64,000 nt of DNA from an uncultured bacterium. GTDB lineage: Bacteria; Actinomycetota; Coriobacteriia; Coriobacteriales; Coriobacteriaceae. Of this stretch, positions 50,433 to 58,512 are shown piece after piece (the stretch's first letter is position 1; each line of letters begins with the position of its first letter). The DNA lies in contig CAJMMA010000001.1 in assembly GCA_905214435.1 (NCBI GenBank), forward strand, positions 62,001 through 126,000. The letters run 5' to 3'. The notes under the pieces were generated by a model. It did no database searches and was not told where the DNA came from. It saw only the letters and a program-made list of their open reading frames with translations. A program made the position numbers and the translations under genes.

Positions 50433-51548
50433 CTACATCTCCTCCTTCACCAGCGCGGCAAACGCGGCCAGCACCTCGTCGTTTTCCTGCGGCGTACCCA
50501 CAGTGATGCGCAGACAGTCCGCAAGCCCCGGCGCGTAGCTAAAGTCGCGCACCAAAATCGAATACTCGTCGCGCAGACGCTCGCGCACGCGCGTGGCATG
50601 CGGCGTGCGCACGAGCACAAAGTTCGCCGCGCTCGGCCATGCCTCCACGGGCATGCCATCGGCAGCCATTGCGCGCAGGGCGCACAGCTCGCGCTCGCGC
50701 TCGGATGCGATCTGTGCCACCACGGGCGTGTAGGCATCACGGGCACGCACGCAGGCAAGTGCTGCCGCCTGGCTCAGCACGTTAACTGAATAGATCTGGC
50801 GAATCGCCGCGAACACGTCGACGACCTCGGGTGCCGCAATCACATAGCCCAGACGCGTGCCGGCGGCGCCAAACGCCTTGGACAGCGTATGTAGAATCAC
50901 CAGGTTGGGATGCTCGGCGATAAGGCCTTGCGCCGTGGTGGCCGCGCCAAACGAATCGTCGGCAAACTCCACGTAGGCCTCGTCAACCATTACCATGCCG
51001 GGGCACGCATCGCACAGCGCCGCGACAAAGTCGAGCGGTGCCACGTCACCCGTGGGGTTGTTGGGCGAGGTCACGATTGCCAGGTTACACTCGGGTGCCG
51101 CCGCAAGCACGGCGGCCTGGTCGAGCTCAAAGGTCGCGGGGTCGCGCCACACGTCGCGCACCTCGGTCTGGCAGAGCGACGCAAAGAACGCATACTCGCT
51201 AAAGCACGGCGGGCAGTTGAGCAGGGTCCGTCCCGCGCCGCCAAACGCCAACAGGTAGTTATAGAGCAGCTCGTCGCCGCCGTTGCCCACGCAGACATTC
51301 TCGCGCGCCACACCATGCCAAGCGGCAAGCTCGTCGCGCAGATCGTTGGACATGGGATCGGGATAGCGGTTGAGCGGCGTGGCAGCCAGGGCGGCGTCGA
51401 CCGCCTCGCGCACGCCAGCCGGCACGGGATAGGTGTTCTCGTTGGCCGAAAGGTTGATGCGCGTGGGCGTAAAGTTGGGATCGTAGGGCTCAATACCGGC
51501 CAGGTAAGGCTGGACGAGCTCCTTCATGCGAGGCGTGAGTTCGGCCAT
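50433..51548 (-). CDS. hisC: Histidinol-phosphate aminotransferase
   Basis: 371 residues, class II/fold type I PLP aminotransferase. NLSANENTYPVPAGVREAVDAAL, GNGGDELLYNYLLAFGG (PLP phosphate region), TSPNNPTGDVAPL, MVDEAYVEF with PLP-binding Asp, and Lys in HTLSKAFGAAGTRLGY. GGGAGG precedes the ATG. Directly adjacent to hisB and hisD. Confidence 0.96.
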   Translation of the reverse strand: MAELTPRMKELVQPYLAGIEPYDPNFTPTRINLSANENTYPVPAGVREAVDAALAATPLNRYPDPMSNDLRDELAAWHGVARENVCVGNGGDELLYNYLLAFGGAGRTLLNCPPCFSEYAFFASLCQTEVRDVWRDPATFELDQAAVLAAAPECNLAIVTSPNNPTGDVAPLDFVAALCDACPGMVMVDEAYVEFADDSFGAATTAQGLIAEHPNLVILHTLSKAFGAAGTRLGYVIAAPEVVDVFAAIRQIYSVNVLSQAAALACVRARDAYTPVVAQIASERERELCALRAMAADGMPVEAWPSAANFVLVRTPHATRVRERLRDEYSILVRDFSYAPGLADCLRITVGTPQENDEVLAAFAALVKEEM

Positions 51549-51549
51549 A

Positions 51550-52986
51550 TTAGGCCTCCCCGCCGGTTACGCCAGCGCCATCTGCGCCTGCAGCCGCCAG
51601 GTCCACGCCCTCGGCAACCGTCGCCACGGCGTCGCCCGGCCAGGCAACCTTGGTCAGGTCGGCCGCGGCCAGCGACTCGGCACTCACGGCATCCTCGCCC
51701 TGCTCCAGCACACGGCGACGCAGAGCGGCGGAAAGCGCGTGTGCCCACAGGCCCTCGGCCTCGGCCAGGCGCTGCGTAGCGGGAGCGTCGGAGAGCAGAC
51801 CCTCGGGCGTATAGCAAATGACGCTCGAGCGCTTAACGAACTCTTCGACCGAAAGCGGGTTGGAGAACATGGCCGTGCCGCCGGTCGGCAGCGTGTGATT
51901 GGGGCCGGCAACATAATCGCCGAGCGGCTCGGAGCTCCAGGCGCCCACAAAGATGGCGCCGGCGTTGCGAATACCGCCGAGCAAGCCCATCGCATCCTTG
52001 CAGTGCAGCTCCAGGTGCTCGGGCGCCACGGTGTTCACGGCCTCGACGGCGGCAGCCATGTCGGCGGCGACCACGATCGTGCCCTCGTTGTCCAGCGAAG
52101 CACGCGTGATCTCGGCACGCGGGGACTGCGCCACCAGAATGTCGATGCCCGCCTCGACTTCGCGCGCAAACTGCTCGTCGCAGGTCACCAGATAGCAGGC
52201 TGCCAGCGGATCGTGCTCGGCCTGAGCCATCAGGTCGGCCGCGACCACCATAGGCTTGGCCGTGGCATCGGCCAGCACGCAGACCTCGGAGGGGCCGGCG
52301 ACCATGTCGATGCCCACATCGCCCGAAACAATCTGCTTGGCCGCAGCGACAAAGGCGTTGCCCGGGCCGGTAATCTTGTCGACACGTGGAATGGTCTCGG
52401 TACCGTACGCCAGTGCGGCCACGGCCTGGGCGCCGCCCACCATATAGATCTCGTCCACGCCGCCGAGCTTGGCCGCGGCGAGCGTGTAGGGGCTGATAAG
52501 GCCGTCCTTTTGCGGCGGGGTCACCATGACCACGCGCTTGACGCCGGCGACCTTGGCGGGAATGGCATTCATGAGCACCGTGGAGGGATACTGCGCGCGA
52601 CCGCCCGGCACGTAGATGCCGGCCGCCGCGAGCGGGGTCACCTTAACGCCGAGCATCGTGCCGTCCGCGCGCGTGGTAAACCAGCTCTGCTCGACCTCGC
52701 GCTGGTGGAACTCGCGAATCTGGCGTGCAGCCTTCTTGAGCGCGGCGACAAAGACCGGGTCGAGACCTTCGAGCGCGGCATCGATTTGCTCTTGTGGCAG
52801 ACGGAAGCTCTGCAGCTCAACGCCGTCAAAGCGCCGGCAATAGTCGCGCACCGCGGCATCGCCGTTAGCGCGCACGTTGGCCACGATATCGCGGGCGGCA
52901 TCGACGATGTTTTGCGGCAGCACGCCCTTGCGGTTGAGTTGGTTGGTAACGAGGCGCTCACCGGGAGCAAGCTTGATGGTCTTCAT
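51550..52986 (-). CDS. hisD: Histidinol dehydrogenase
   Basis: 478 residues; two NAD-dependent oxidations from histidinol to histidine. Signatures: ARQIREFHQREVEQSW, PLAAAGIYVPGGRAQYPSTVLM, GGAQAVAALAYGTETIPRVDKITGPGN is the characteristic stretch, GIDMVAGPSEV, and APEHLEL. Long Ala-rich C-terminal tail. AGGGGAT precedes the ATG. Second gene of the operon, 105 bp after hisZG. Confidence 0.97.
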   Translation of the reverse strand: MKTIKLAPGERLVTNQLNRKGVLPQNIVDAARDIVANVRANGDAAVRDYCRRFDGVELQSFRLPQEQIDAALEGLDPVFVAALKKAARQIREFHQREVEQSWFTTRADGTMLGVKVTPLAAAGIYVPGGRAQYPSTVLMNAIPAKVAGVKRVVMVTPPQKDGLISPYTLAAAKLGGVDEIYMVGGAQAVAALAYGTETIPRVDKITGPGNAFVAAAKQIVSGDVGIDMVAGPSEVCVLADATAKPMVVAADLMAQAEHDPLAACYLVTCDEQFAREVEAGIDILVAQSPRAEITRASLDNEGTIVVAADMAAAVEAVNTVAPEHLELHCKDAMGLLGGIRNAGAIFVGAWSSEPLGDYVAGPNHTLPTGGTAMFSNPLSVEEFVKRSSVICYTPEGLLSDAPATQRLAEAEGLWAHALSAALRRRVLEQGEDAVSAESLAAADLTKVAWPGDAVATVAEGVDLAAAGADGAGVTGGEA

Positions 52987-53091
52987 ATCGGTATCCCCTA
53001 TCGGTTGAGGTTGCGTTTGAAAAACGAGATGCCGGGCAGCGACACCAATCGGTCCGCAGCCCGGATATGGGGGCGCCCGTGCGTGCTCGCG

Positions 53092-54807
53092 CTATTGTGC
53101 CGAGCCCGCGACGGGCTCAAAATGCTTGTCCTTAACGGCCGCGGCCAGGCGATCTGCCAGATTGCGTACGCGCGGATCCAGGCGCGCGGCACCCGGATTG
53201 ACGAAGAAGCGGGCCGTGCAGTCCATAATGCGGCCGGTGATGACCAAGTCGTTGTCGCGCAGCGTGGCGCCCGTCGCGGTAATATCCACGATGCGATCGG
53301 TCATGCCGACGATGGGGCCCAGCTCGATGTTACCGTGCAGCGAAACGATGTCGGCGTTCACGCCGCGCTCGGCATACCAGGCGCTCGCGATGCGCGGGTA
53401 CTTGGTGGCCACGCGAAGCGACCCGCGGCGGGCATAGTTGCGCTCGGCCTGGCCGGCGCGCCATGCGGGCTCCGCCTCAATGAAAGTGCACAGGCCGTAG
53501 CCCAGATCGACCAGCTGCAGAAGGTTGAGGTCGGCCTCGATAAGCGAGTCCCAGCCGCAGATGCCGCAGTCGGCGCCGCCGCAGCCCACAAAGGCGGGCG
53601 CGTCGCTGGGGCGCACAATGACAAACTCGATATCGCCGACCGCGCCCTCGCCGGCACGCGTGTCGCGACCGCGCACGATCAGGTGACGGCCGGGGTCACG
53701 CAGCTCAGAGACGTCCAGACCCGCGGCCTCGAGCACGTCGAGCGTGTCGGCCTTAAGCGAGCCCTTGGGCACGGCGATGCGCAGCGGGCCCTCGGCGCCA
53801 CGGCCCGCGGCATGGTCGCCATCGGAAGCGGCATCCTCGGCCGAGGTGCGCGCGGCCTCCAGGCGCTCGAGCGAAAAGGCGAAGCCCGCCGCCGGCACCT
53901 CGATACCGTCGCCAAATGCGCCGGTAAAGATGGAGTCATAGCGTCCGCCCGAACCGACCGGATCGGGCAAGCCGCCGGCATAGGCCTTAAAGACCAGGCC
54001 CGTGTAGTAATCGAAAGAGTTCATGATAGAGAAGTCGAACGACAGCACCTGGGCGTCCTCGGGTGCCAGGCCCTCGACCAGGGCACGCAGCTCGCGCGTC
54101 AGCGGCGCGACGATACCGGCGGCCTCCAGCAGCGCGTCCACGCGGTCGAGTACCTCGGCACAGCCGTGCAGACGCGGCAACTCGCTAATGGCGGCCTTGA
54201 CGGCATCGGACTCGGCGCTTGCCGCCACGCGGGCATCGAGGCCCACAAAGTCGTTGGCGTGCACGCAGCGCAGGGCCTCGGCAGCCAGCTCACGATCCTC
54301 GCATACCGCGAGCAATTCCTTAAAAGGACGCACGCTGCCTGCGATGATGCGCGCATCGGAAAGTGCCAGCTCACGCACGGCCTCCGCCACCAGCGAAACA
54401 ATCTCGACATCGCCCGCGGTATCGCCCGCGCCGATAAGCTCAAAGCCCAGCTGCGTAAACTGACGCGAGCCGCCGGCATTGCGCTGACACTCGCGAACCA
54501 CCGGCGCCTCGTAGCGCAGGCGCAGGGGCAGGTCGGCCGCGCGCATGCAGGTCGAAACCAGACGCACGATCGGCAGTGTGTTATCAGGACGAACCACCAG
54601 CAGACGACCATCGTCGTCAAAGAGCTTAAACGGCGTGTCTGCAATGCGCCCGCCTTCCTCGAGCGAACCCTTGTCCTCGAGCAGCGGCGTCTCGACCGGA
54701 AGGTAATGATGCTCCCTGAAGCAGCCCTTCACCGTCAGCGCAATCTCCTCGCGCGCCTGAGCCTCCTCGGGCAATATGTCCCGGAATCCCCACGGTGTGG
54801 CCGTCAT
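53092..54807 (-). CDS. hisZG: HisZ-HisG fusion: ATP phosphoribosyltransferase regulatory plus catalytic subunit
   Basis: 571 residues in one frame. Residues 1-325 are HisZ, a histidyl-tRNA-synthetase-like regulatory subunit: TPWGFRDILPEEA, RPDNTLPIVRLVST, RLRYEAPVVRECQ, FTQLGFELIGAG, MNSFDYYTGLVFKAY and SGGRYDSIF. After a short Ala/Gly/Asp linker (about 321-340), residues 341-560 are short-form HisG: LRIAVPKGSL, DIEFVIVRPSDAP, LRVATKYPRIA, HGNIELGPIVGMTDRIVDI and the PRPP loop DITATGATLRDNDL. Short HisG needs HisZ and the two are normally separate. First gene of the operon; GAGGAGG before the ATG. Confidence 0.95.
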   Translation of the reverse strand: MTATPWGFRDILPEEAQAREEIALTVKGCFREHHYLPVETPLLEDKGSLEEGGRIADTPFKLFDDDGRLLVVRPDNTLPIVRLVSTCMRAADLPLRLRYEAPVVRECQRNAGGSRQFTQLGFELIGAGDTAGDVEIVSLVAEAVRELALSDARIIAGSVRPFKELLAVCEDRELAAEALRCVHANDFVGLDARVAASAESDAVKAAISELPRLHGCAEVLDRVDALLEAAGIVAPLTRELRALVEGLAPEDAQVLSFDFSIMNSFDYYTGLVFKAYAGGLPDPVGSGGRYDSIFTGAFGDGIEVPAAGFAFSLERLEAARTSAEDAASDGDHAAGRGAEGPLRIAVPKGSLKADTLDVLEAAGLDVSELRDPGRHLIVRGRDTRAGEGAVGDIEFVIVRPSDAPAFVGCGGADCGICGWDSLIEADLNLLQLVDLGYGLCTFIEAEPAWRAGQAERNYARRGSLRVATKYPRIASAWYAERGVNADIVSLHGNIELGPIVGMTDRIVDITATGATLRDNDLVITGRIMDCTARFFVNPGAARLDPRVRNLADRLAAAVKDKHFEPVAGSAQ

Positions 54808-54843
54808 CTGGTGAGCCTCCTCATGCTGTGTTTCATATAGAGC

Positions 54844-54873
54844 AGAAGACCGGCATAGCTCCGCCGGTCTTCT
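54844..54873. promoter_or_regulatory. Perfect 11-bp stem-loop in the his operon leader
   Basis: AGAAGACCGGC / GCCGGTCTTCT with an 8-nt loop, 37 bp upstream of hisZG. It could be a terminator for the gene upstream (no T-tract seen), an attenuator, or an operator. No T-box or His-rich leader peptide is visible. A possible -10 (TATGCT) lies about 10 bp upstream on the minus strand. Confidence 0.55.
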
Positions 54874-54976
54874 GGGTACTTTAGCATACTAGAGTGCTTG
54901 CGGGGAAAATCCGTCGCAGCCGCTCACACCGTATTCATCTGGAAACATAGGGTAGGTTGCCGCAGCCCGACCCCAC

Positions 54977-55822
54977 CTAGGCGCCAATCGCACGACGATA
55001 CTCTGCCATTACCTGCGCATCGGCAGCTGCGGGGTCGGCAAAATAGCGCCCGTCATAGGTCTCGGCCGAAACAACTCCGCGATAGCCGCGCGCCACCAGC
55101 CTATCCAGGTCGGCGCGCATATCGCGGTCGCCGTCACCCCAGGCAAGATGCGTCGTGCCATCTGCCGCAACATCGACAAAATGCACGTGGGCGACATCAT
55201 CGCCAAGCAGATCGAAATAATCGTCGATGGTATCCCCCGCCACCGCCATGGCGCCCATATCCAGACACGCCTTAAGTGCCGGATGGTCAACTGCCTCAAT
55301 CATGCGCTTCGTGTCGGCCGCCGAGTTCACGATTATCGACTCAACCGGTTGTAGAGCCTCGAGCACCAGTCGCACGCCGCGTTCTCCCGCATGCTCGGCA
55401 ATCGCACGCAGCATCGAGGCACTGCGACCCCACGCGTCCTCGATCGGCTCATTCAAAAATGCCCAGCCGCTCGAGACCATGACCTGCTCGGCTCCAAGTT
55501 CCGCCGCGATATCTACAACGTTCTTAAAGTACGCGAGCGTGCGGGCACGCGCCTCATTCCCGCGCGCCGCGATATTCCACGGCTTGGGGTTGTTCTGTTC
55601 GGGACAAAGCCCCACAATCCGAACCCCATACCGCTGCGACAGCTCCCGTACCCGCTCGAGCGAATCGTATCCATGGCAATCGACATACAGATGCATCGCC
55701 CCGGTCCAAAGCTCGCAACACGTATAGCCCGAGGCCGCTGCCGAAGAAAAGAATTCCTCAAGGTCAAAATAACGATGGCTGATATTCATGACGGCAAGCT
55801 GCGGATACTCCATCTTGTCCAC
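54977..55822 (-). CDS. Sugar phosphate isomerase/epimerase, FrlC-like
   Basis: 281 residues, AP-endonuclease/xylose-isomerase-like TIM barrel. Visible metal-ligand positions: LVLEALQPVES (Glu), LKACLDMGAM (Asp), VAHVHFVDVAADGTTHLAWGDGD (His), and GVVSAETYDGRY (Glu). It matches the pattern of FrlC, which interconverts fructoselysine and psicoselysine. AAAGGTGG precedes the ATG. Last gene of the deglycase-PTS operon, separated from IID by a terminator-like hairpin. Exact substrate inferred from context only. Confidence 0.82.
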   Translation of the reverse strand: MDKMEYPQLAVMNISHRYFDLEEFFSSAAASGYTCCELWTGAMHLYVDCHGYDSLERVRELSQRYGVRIVGLCPEQNNPKPWNIAARGNEARARTLAYFKNVVDIAAELGAEQVMVSSGWAFLNEPIEDAWGRSASMLRAIAEHAGERGVRLVLEALQPVESIIVNSAADTKRMIEAVDHPALKACLDMGAMAVAGDTIDDYFDLLGDDVAHVHFVDVAADGTTHLAWGDGDRDMRADLDRLVARGYRGVVSAETYDGRYFADPAAADAQVMAEYRRAIGA

Positions 55823-55830
55823 CTTTCGGC

Positions 55831-55864
55831 AAAAGGGCGCCGCAGCACAGTGTGCGCGACGCCC
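55831..55864 (-). terminator. Terminator-like hairpin between IID and the epimerase gene
   Basis: GGGCGTCGC / GCGGCGCCC stem (one mismatch) with a 12-nt loop, followed by TTTT on the minus strand. Probably reduces transcription into the last gene. Confidence 0.55.
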
Positions 55865-55896
55865 CCTCTTACATTGTTTTCATTATGACGGATACC

Positions 55897-56733
55897 CTAC
55901 TGGACACCAAGCACTCCAAAGAACGCGCCAGCGATACTCACGAGCAGGATCACAAGCATGATGAGCAGCGGATTCATCTTCTTCTTGAGCATGAGATAGA
56001 CAATTCCAAACAGCCCCATCGTGACAAAGCCCGGGAAGATTCCGTTGAGCAGCTCGGCGAGCGTCTGAGCACCATCGCCCGCACCGACCATGAGCGGAAT
56101 GTCCACGGTGACCATCTCCATGGTCATAGCACCGATCACCATGGCGCCCATGATAGAGGCCATCTTGACGATCGTGTCCATAATGCCCGATTCCTGGACC
56201 TTGCTGATCATGTCCGAGCCAAAGCGATATCCCACAAACGTCAGCAGGTAACGGATGATGTAGTGAGGAACGTTGAACACGAGCAGGAACAAAATCGGGC
56301 CAAGAATAGAGCCCTGCAGCGCCAGCGACGTGCCGACACCCGTTGCCAAAATTCGCAGCGTGCCCCAGTAGAAAGCATCGCCCACGCCGGACAGCGGCCC
56401 CATCAAAGCAAGCTTGACATTAGAGATCGCGCTCGTGTCAAAGCTATCGTCAGTAGCGTTAACCTCCTCCATTGCAGCGGCGATGGACATGGGAAGCGTC
56501 GAGATGTACGGCGTGACGTTATAGAGCTCCATATGGCGCTTAAGGGCGGCCTTAAAGTCCGCATCCTGCGGATACAGCTTGCGAAGGATCGGCATAAGGG
56601 CCCACATAAAGCCGATATGGCCCATACGCTCGTAGTTCCAGGAATGCTCATAGGGAATCGAGCGCCAGAACAGCTTCTTAAGGTCTGCGCGGGAAATCAG
56701 CCCGTCGTAAGAAGACTCAAACTTAAAACTCAT
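55897..56733 (-). CDS. PTS mannose-class IID component (Amadori-compound type)
   Basis: 278 residues. ISRADLKKLFWRSIPYEHSWNYERM at the N-terminus, PLSGVGDAFYWGTLR (a conserved family motif), and C-terminal hydrophobic helices ending IAGAFFGVLG. Membrane component that pairs with IIC to form the channel. Overlaps the end of IIC by 11 bp. ATG 56733 is chosen; it has GGGAG 9 nt upstream. Confidence 0.93.
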   Translation of the reverse strand: MSFKFESSYDGLISRADLKKLFWRSIPYEHSWNYERMGHIGFMWALMPILRKLYPQDADFKAALKRHMELYNVTPYISTLPMSIAAAMEEVNATDDSFDTSAISNVKLALMGPLSGVGDAFYWGTLRILATGVGTSLALQGSILGPILFLLVFNVPHYIIRYLLTFVGYRFGSDMISKVQESGIMDTIVKMASIMGAMVIGAMTMEMVTVDIPLMVGAGDGAQTLAELLNGIFPGFVTMGLFGIVYLMLKKKMNPLLIMLVILLVSIAGAFFGVLGVQ

Positions 56734-57514
56734 CGAACCCACTCCCAATCGCAGGATCCTCGGTTGCCGCTGCGGGCTGCTCCGCTTTTTTCTTATCACC
56801 CAAAACCGTCATCGCGACGACGATGATCGCGGCAAAGATCGCCACGCCCGTCGTGCTAATGCCAAAGTAGGCGACGAGGAAGAAGCCAGCGAAGAAGAAC
56901 GGAGCCACTGTTTTGTTCATAATCATCTGCGCCAGCATCGCAAAGCCGAGTGCGGGCAAGAAGGCGGCGGCGACATCCATGCCGGTCTGAACGAAATCGG
57001 GGATGATGTTGAGCAGGCTGGCAACAGCATCGGCACCAAAGAAGAATGCCAGGGGAATAATCAGCAGGCCGCACCAGCTCTGCGCGTAACCGGCGATGAG
57101 CATGTTGCGCGTGATGGCCTTGGTGTCTCCGTCCTCGACGTTTTTGTCGATACGGTGCACCAGCAGCAGCATGACCGGTTGGCCCAGGGCCGTGTCGAGC
57201 GCCAGGACGATCGTGGCGATAGGAATACCCAGGGTCAGGGCCGCCGAAGCGTCCGCGCCGGCCTGCATGGCAAGAGATACGCCCAGGATAGTGCCGGAAA
57301 TCGTATCGGGCGGGTTATAGGCGCCGACCGAGATGGCGCCGACCATGGCAAGCTCCATCGTGGCGCCCATGATCGTGCCGGTCACCATGTCGCCCATGAC
57401 AAGGCCAACCAGAGGTCCGAGCACGATCGGGCGCTGGAGGTAGCTCGTGCCCGTCAGCCACTCGGAATAACCCAAAAGGGCAATAAGGAAAATCAGGATT
57501 GTCTTGATAACCAT
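56723..57514 (-). CDS. PTS mannose-class IIC component
   Basis: 263 residues, about eight hydrophobic helices. QRPIVLGPLVGLVMGDMVTGTIMGATMELAMVGAISVGAYNPPDT is the typical IIC start; the C-terminal end is hydrophilic (KKKAEQPAAATEDP). Transports the sugar with IID, phosphorylated by IIB. 8 bp after the IIB stop. Confidence 0.93.
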   Translation of the reverse strand: MVIKTILIFLIALLGYSEWLTGTSYLQRPIVLGPLVGLVMGDMVTGTIMGATMELAMVGAISVGAYNPPDTISGTILGVSLAMQAGADASAALTLGIPIATIVLALDTALGQPVMLLLVHRIDKNVEDGDTKAITRNMLIAGYAQSWCGLLIIPLAFFFGADAVASLLNIIPDFVQTGMDVAAAFLPALGFAMLAQMIMNKTVAPFFFAGFFLVAYFGISTTGVAIFAAIIVVAMTVLGDKKKAEQPAAATEDPAIGSGFDEF

Positions 57515-57522
57515 GACGGCCC

Positions 57523-57993
57523 CTAACCGATGACCTTCGCGGCGTCAGTCTTCGCATCTGCCGGAATCATCTGAATGAACAGTTCATAGCCCTCGCCGAG
57601 CAGCTCCTTCACGTAGGCCTCGTTCTCGGGCGTGAGGAACACGCTCGTCGAGACCTGGCGGGCATTCTCGCTAAAGGCAACGTTGCCGAGGTTGATCTTC
57701 TTGACTCCCATCGCCTTGGCGACGGCACCGGCCTGCTGAATCGTCTCGCAAACCACGAAGAGTTTGTACTTATCGGTCACACCGCTCTGGAGCGCCTTGA
57801 CAGCATCCTCGGTGTTTTTGACGACGACCTTGCATCCTTCGGGCTTTGCAAGGGACAGGGCCTGCAGACGAAGCTTGTCATTGAGGACCGTGTCGCTCAC
57901 TAACAGGATGCAGTCGGCACCCAGAGCCGAGGTCCAGCTAACGGCAACCTGGCCGTGAAGCAGTCGATAATCTACACGAATCATCTGAATCAT
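57523..57993 (-). CDS. PTS mannose-class IIB component
   Basis: 156 residues. RVDYRLLHGQVAVSW with phosphorylated His13, DTVLNDKLRLQAL, KKINLGNVAFSENARQVSTSVFLT. Cytoplasmic phosphotransfer protein between IIA and the substrate. Confidence 0.94.
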   Translation of the reverse strand: MIQMIRVDYRLLHGQVAVSWTSALGADCILLVSDTVLNDKLRLQALSLAKPEGCKVVVKNTEDAVKALQSGVTDKYKLFVVCETIQQAGAVAKAMGVKKINLGNVAFSENARQVSTSVFLTPENEAYVKELLGEGYELFIQMIPADAKTDAAKVIG

Positions 57994-58009
57994 GATGTGC
58001 TCCTAACGA

Positions 58010-58426
58010 TTAAAACTCATCGAGTTCGGCCTGCCCCAGCAGGTCGTTGACGTACTTGACCTTAGTGTCGTCCGCCTCGACGATCTGGCGAATGGCCTCG
58101 TCGATCGGAGTGGAATCGGGTACGAACAGCAGCTGAATAAGGAGTGGCAAGTTCATATTGGTCACGAGGTGCGTGTTGGGACGCGTCTGGACGATCTTGG
58201 TGAACTCGTTGTTGACGCTGCCGCCAAAGAGGTCAGTGCACACGACAACTTCGTCGTCCGCGGCAAAGCCGTCCAGAATCGCTGCAGCCTCCTTGGACAG
58301 GTCCTCGTTTCCGTCGACATACATAGAGAGCGCATGGACGTTTTCGCGCTCACCGGAAAGCAGGCCGATGCTCTCGACGATTCCAGACGCGAAATGAGCA
58401 TGGGACGCCACGATAAACTGCCTCAT
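58010..58426 (-). CDS. PTS mannose-class IIA component
   Basis: 138 residues. FIVASHAHFASGI with His9 as the phosphoryl acceptor, VVCTDLFGGSVNNEF, VTNMNLPLLIQLL: the family pattern. Receives phosphate from HPr. AAGGGGAT precedes the ATG. Confidence 0.94.
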   Translation of the reverse strand: MRQFIVASHAHFASGIVESIGLLSGERENVHALSMYVDGNEDLSKEAAAILDGFAADDEVVVCTDLFGGSVNNEFTKIVQTRPNTHLVTNMNLPLLIQLLFVPDSTPIDEAIRQIVEADDTKVKYVNDLLGQAELDEF

Positions 58427-58455
58427 TCGATCCCCTTCCTAGCGAATTTCGGCAT

Positions 58456-58484
58456 AAAAATGCCCGGACGCATGCGCCCGGGCA
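58456..58484 (-). terminator. Intrinsic terminator between frlB and the PTS genes
   Basis: TGCCCGGGCGCA / TGCGTCCGGGCA (one mismatch) then five T on the minus strand. Sits between the deglycase and IIA, so it may attenuate expression of the PTS. Confidence 0.8.
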
Positions 58485-58512
58485 GGGTGCTTCTTAAATG
58501 AGTGGTCAACTA

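Noticed and set aside
51526..54840. Very long plus-strand open frame (over 1100 codons) opposite hisD and hisZG
   Set aside because: It is antisense to two genes with complete enzyme motifs; low-complexity composition and no ribosome site show it to be a GC-rich shadow frame.
54808..54976. T-box or histidine attenuator before hisZG
   Set aside because: No T-box consensus, specifier loop or His-codon run could be found; only a simple stem-loop is present.
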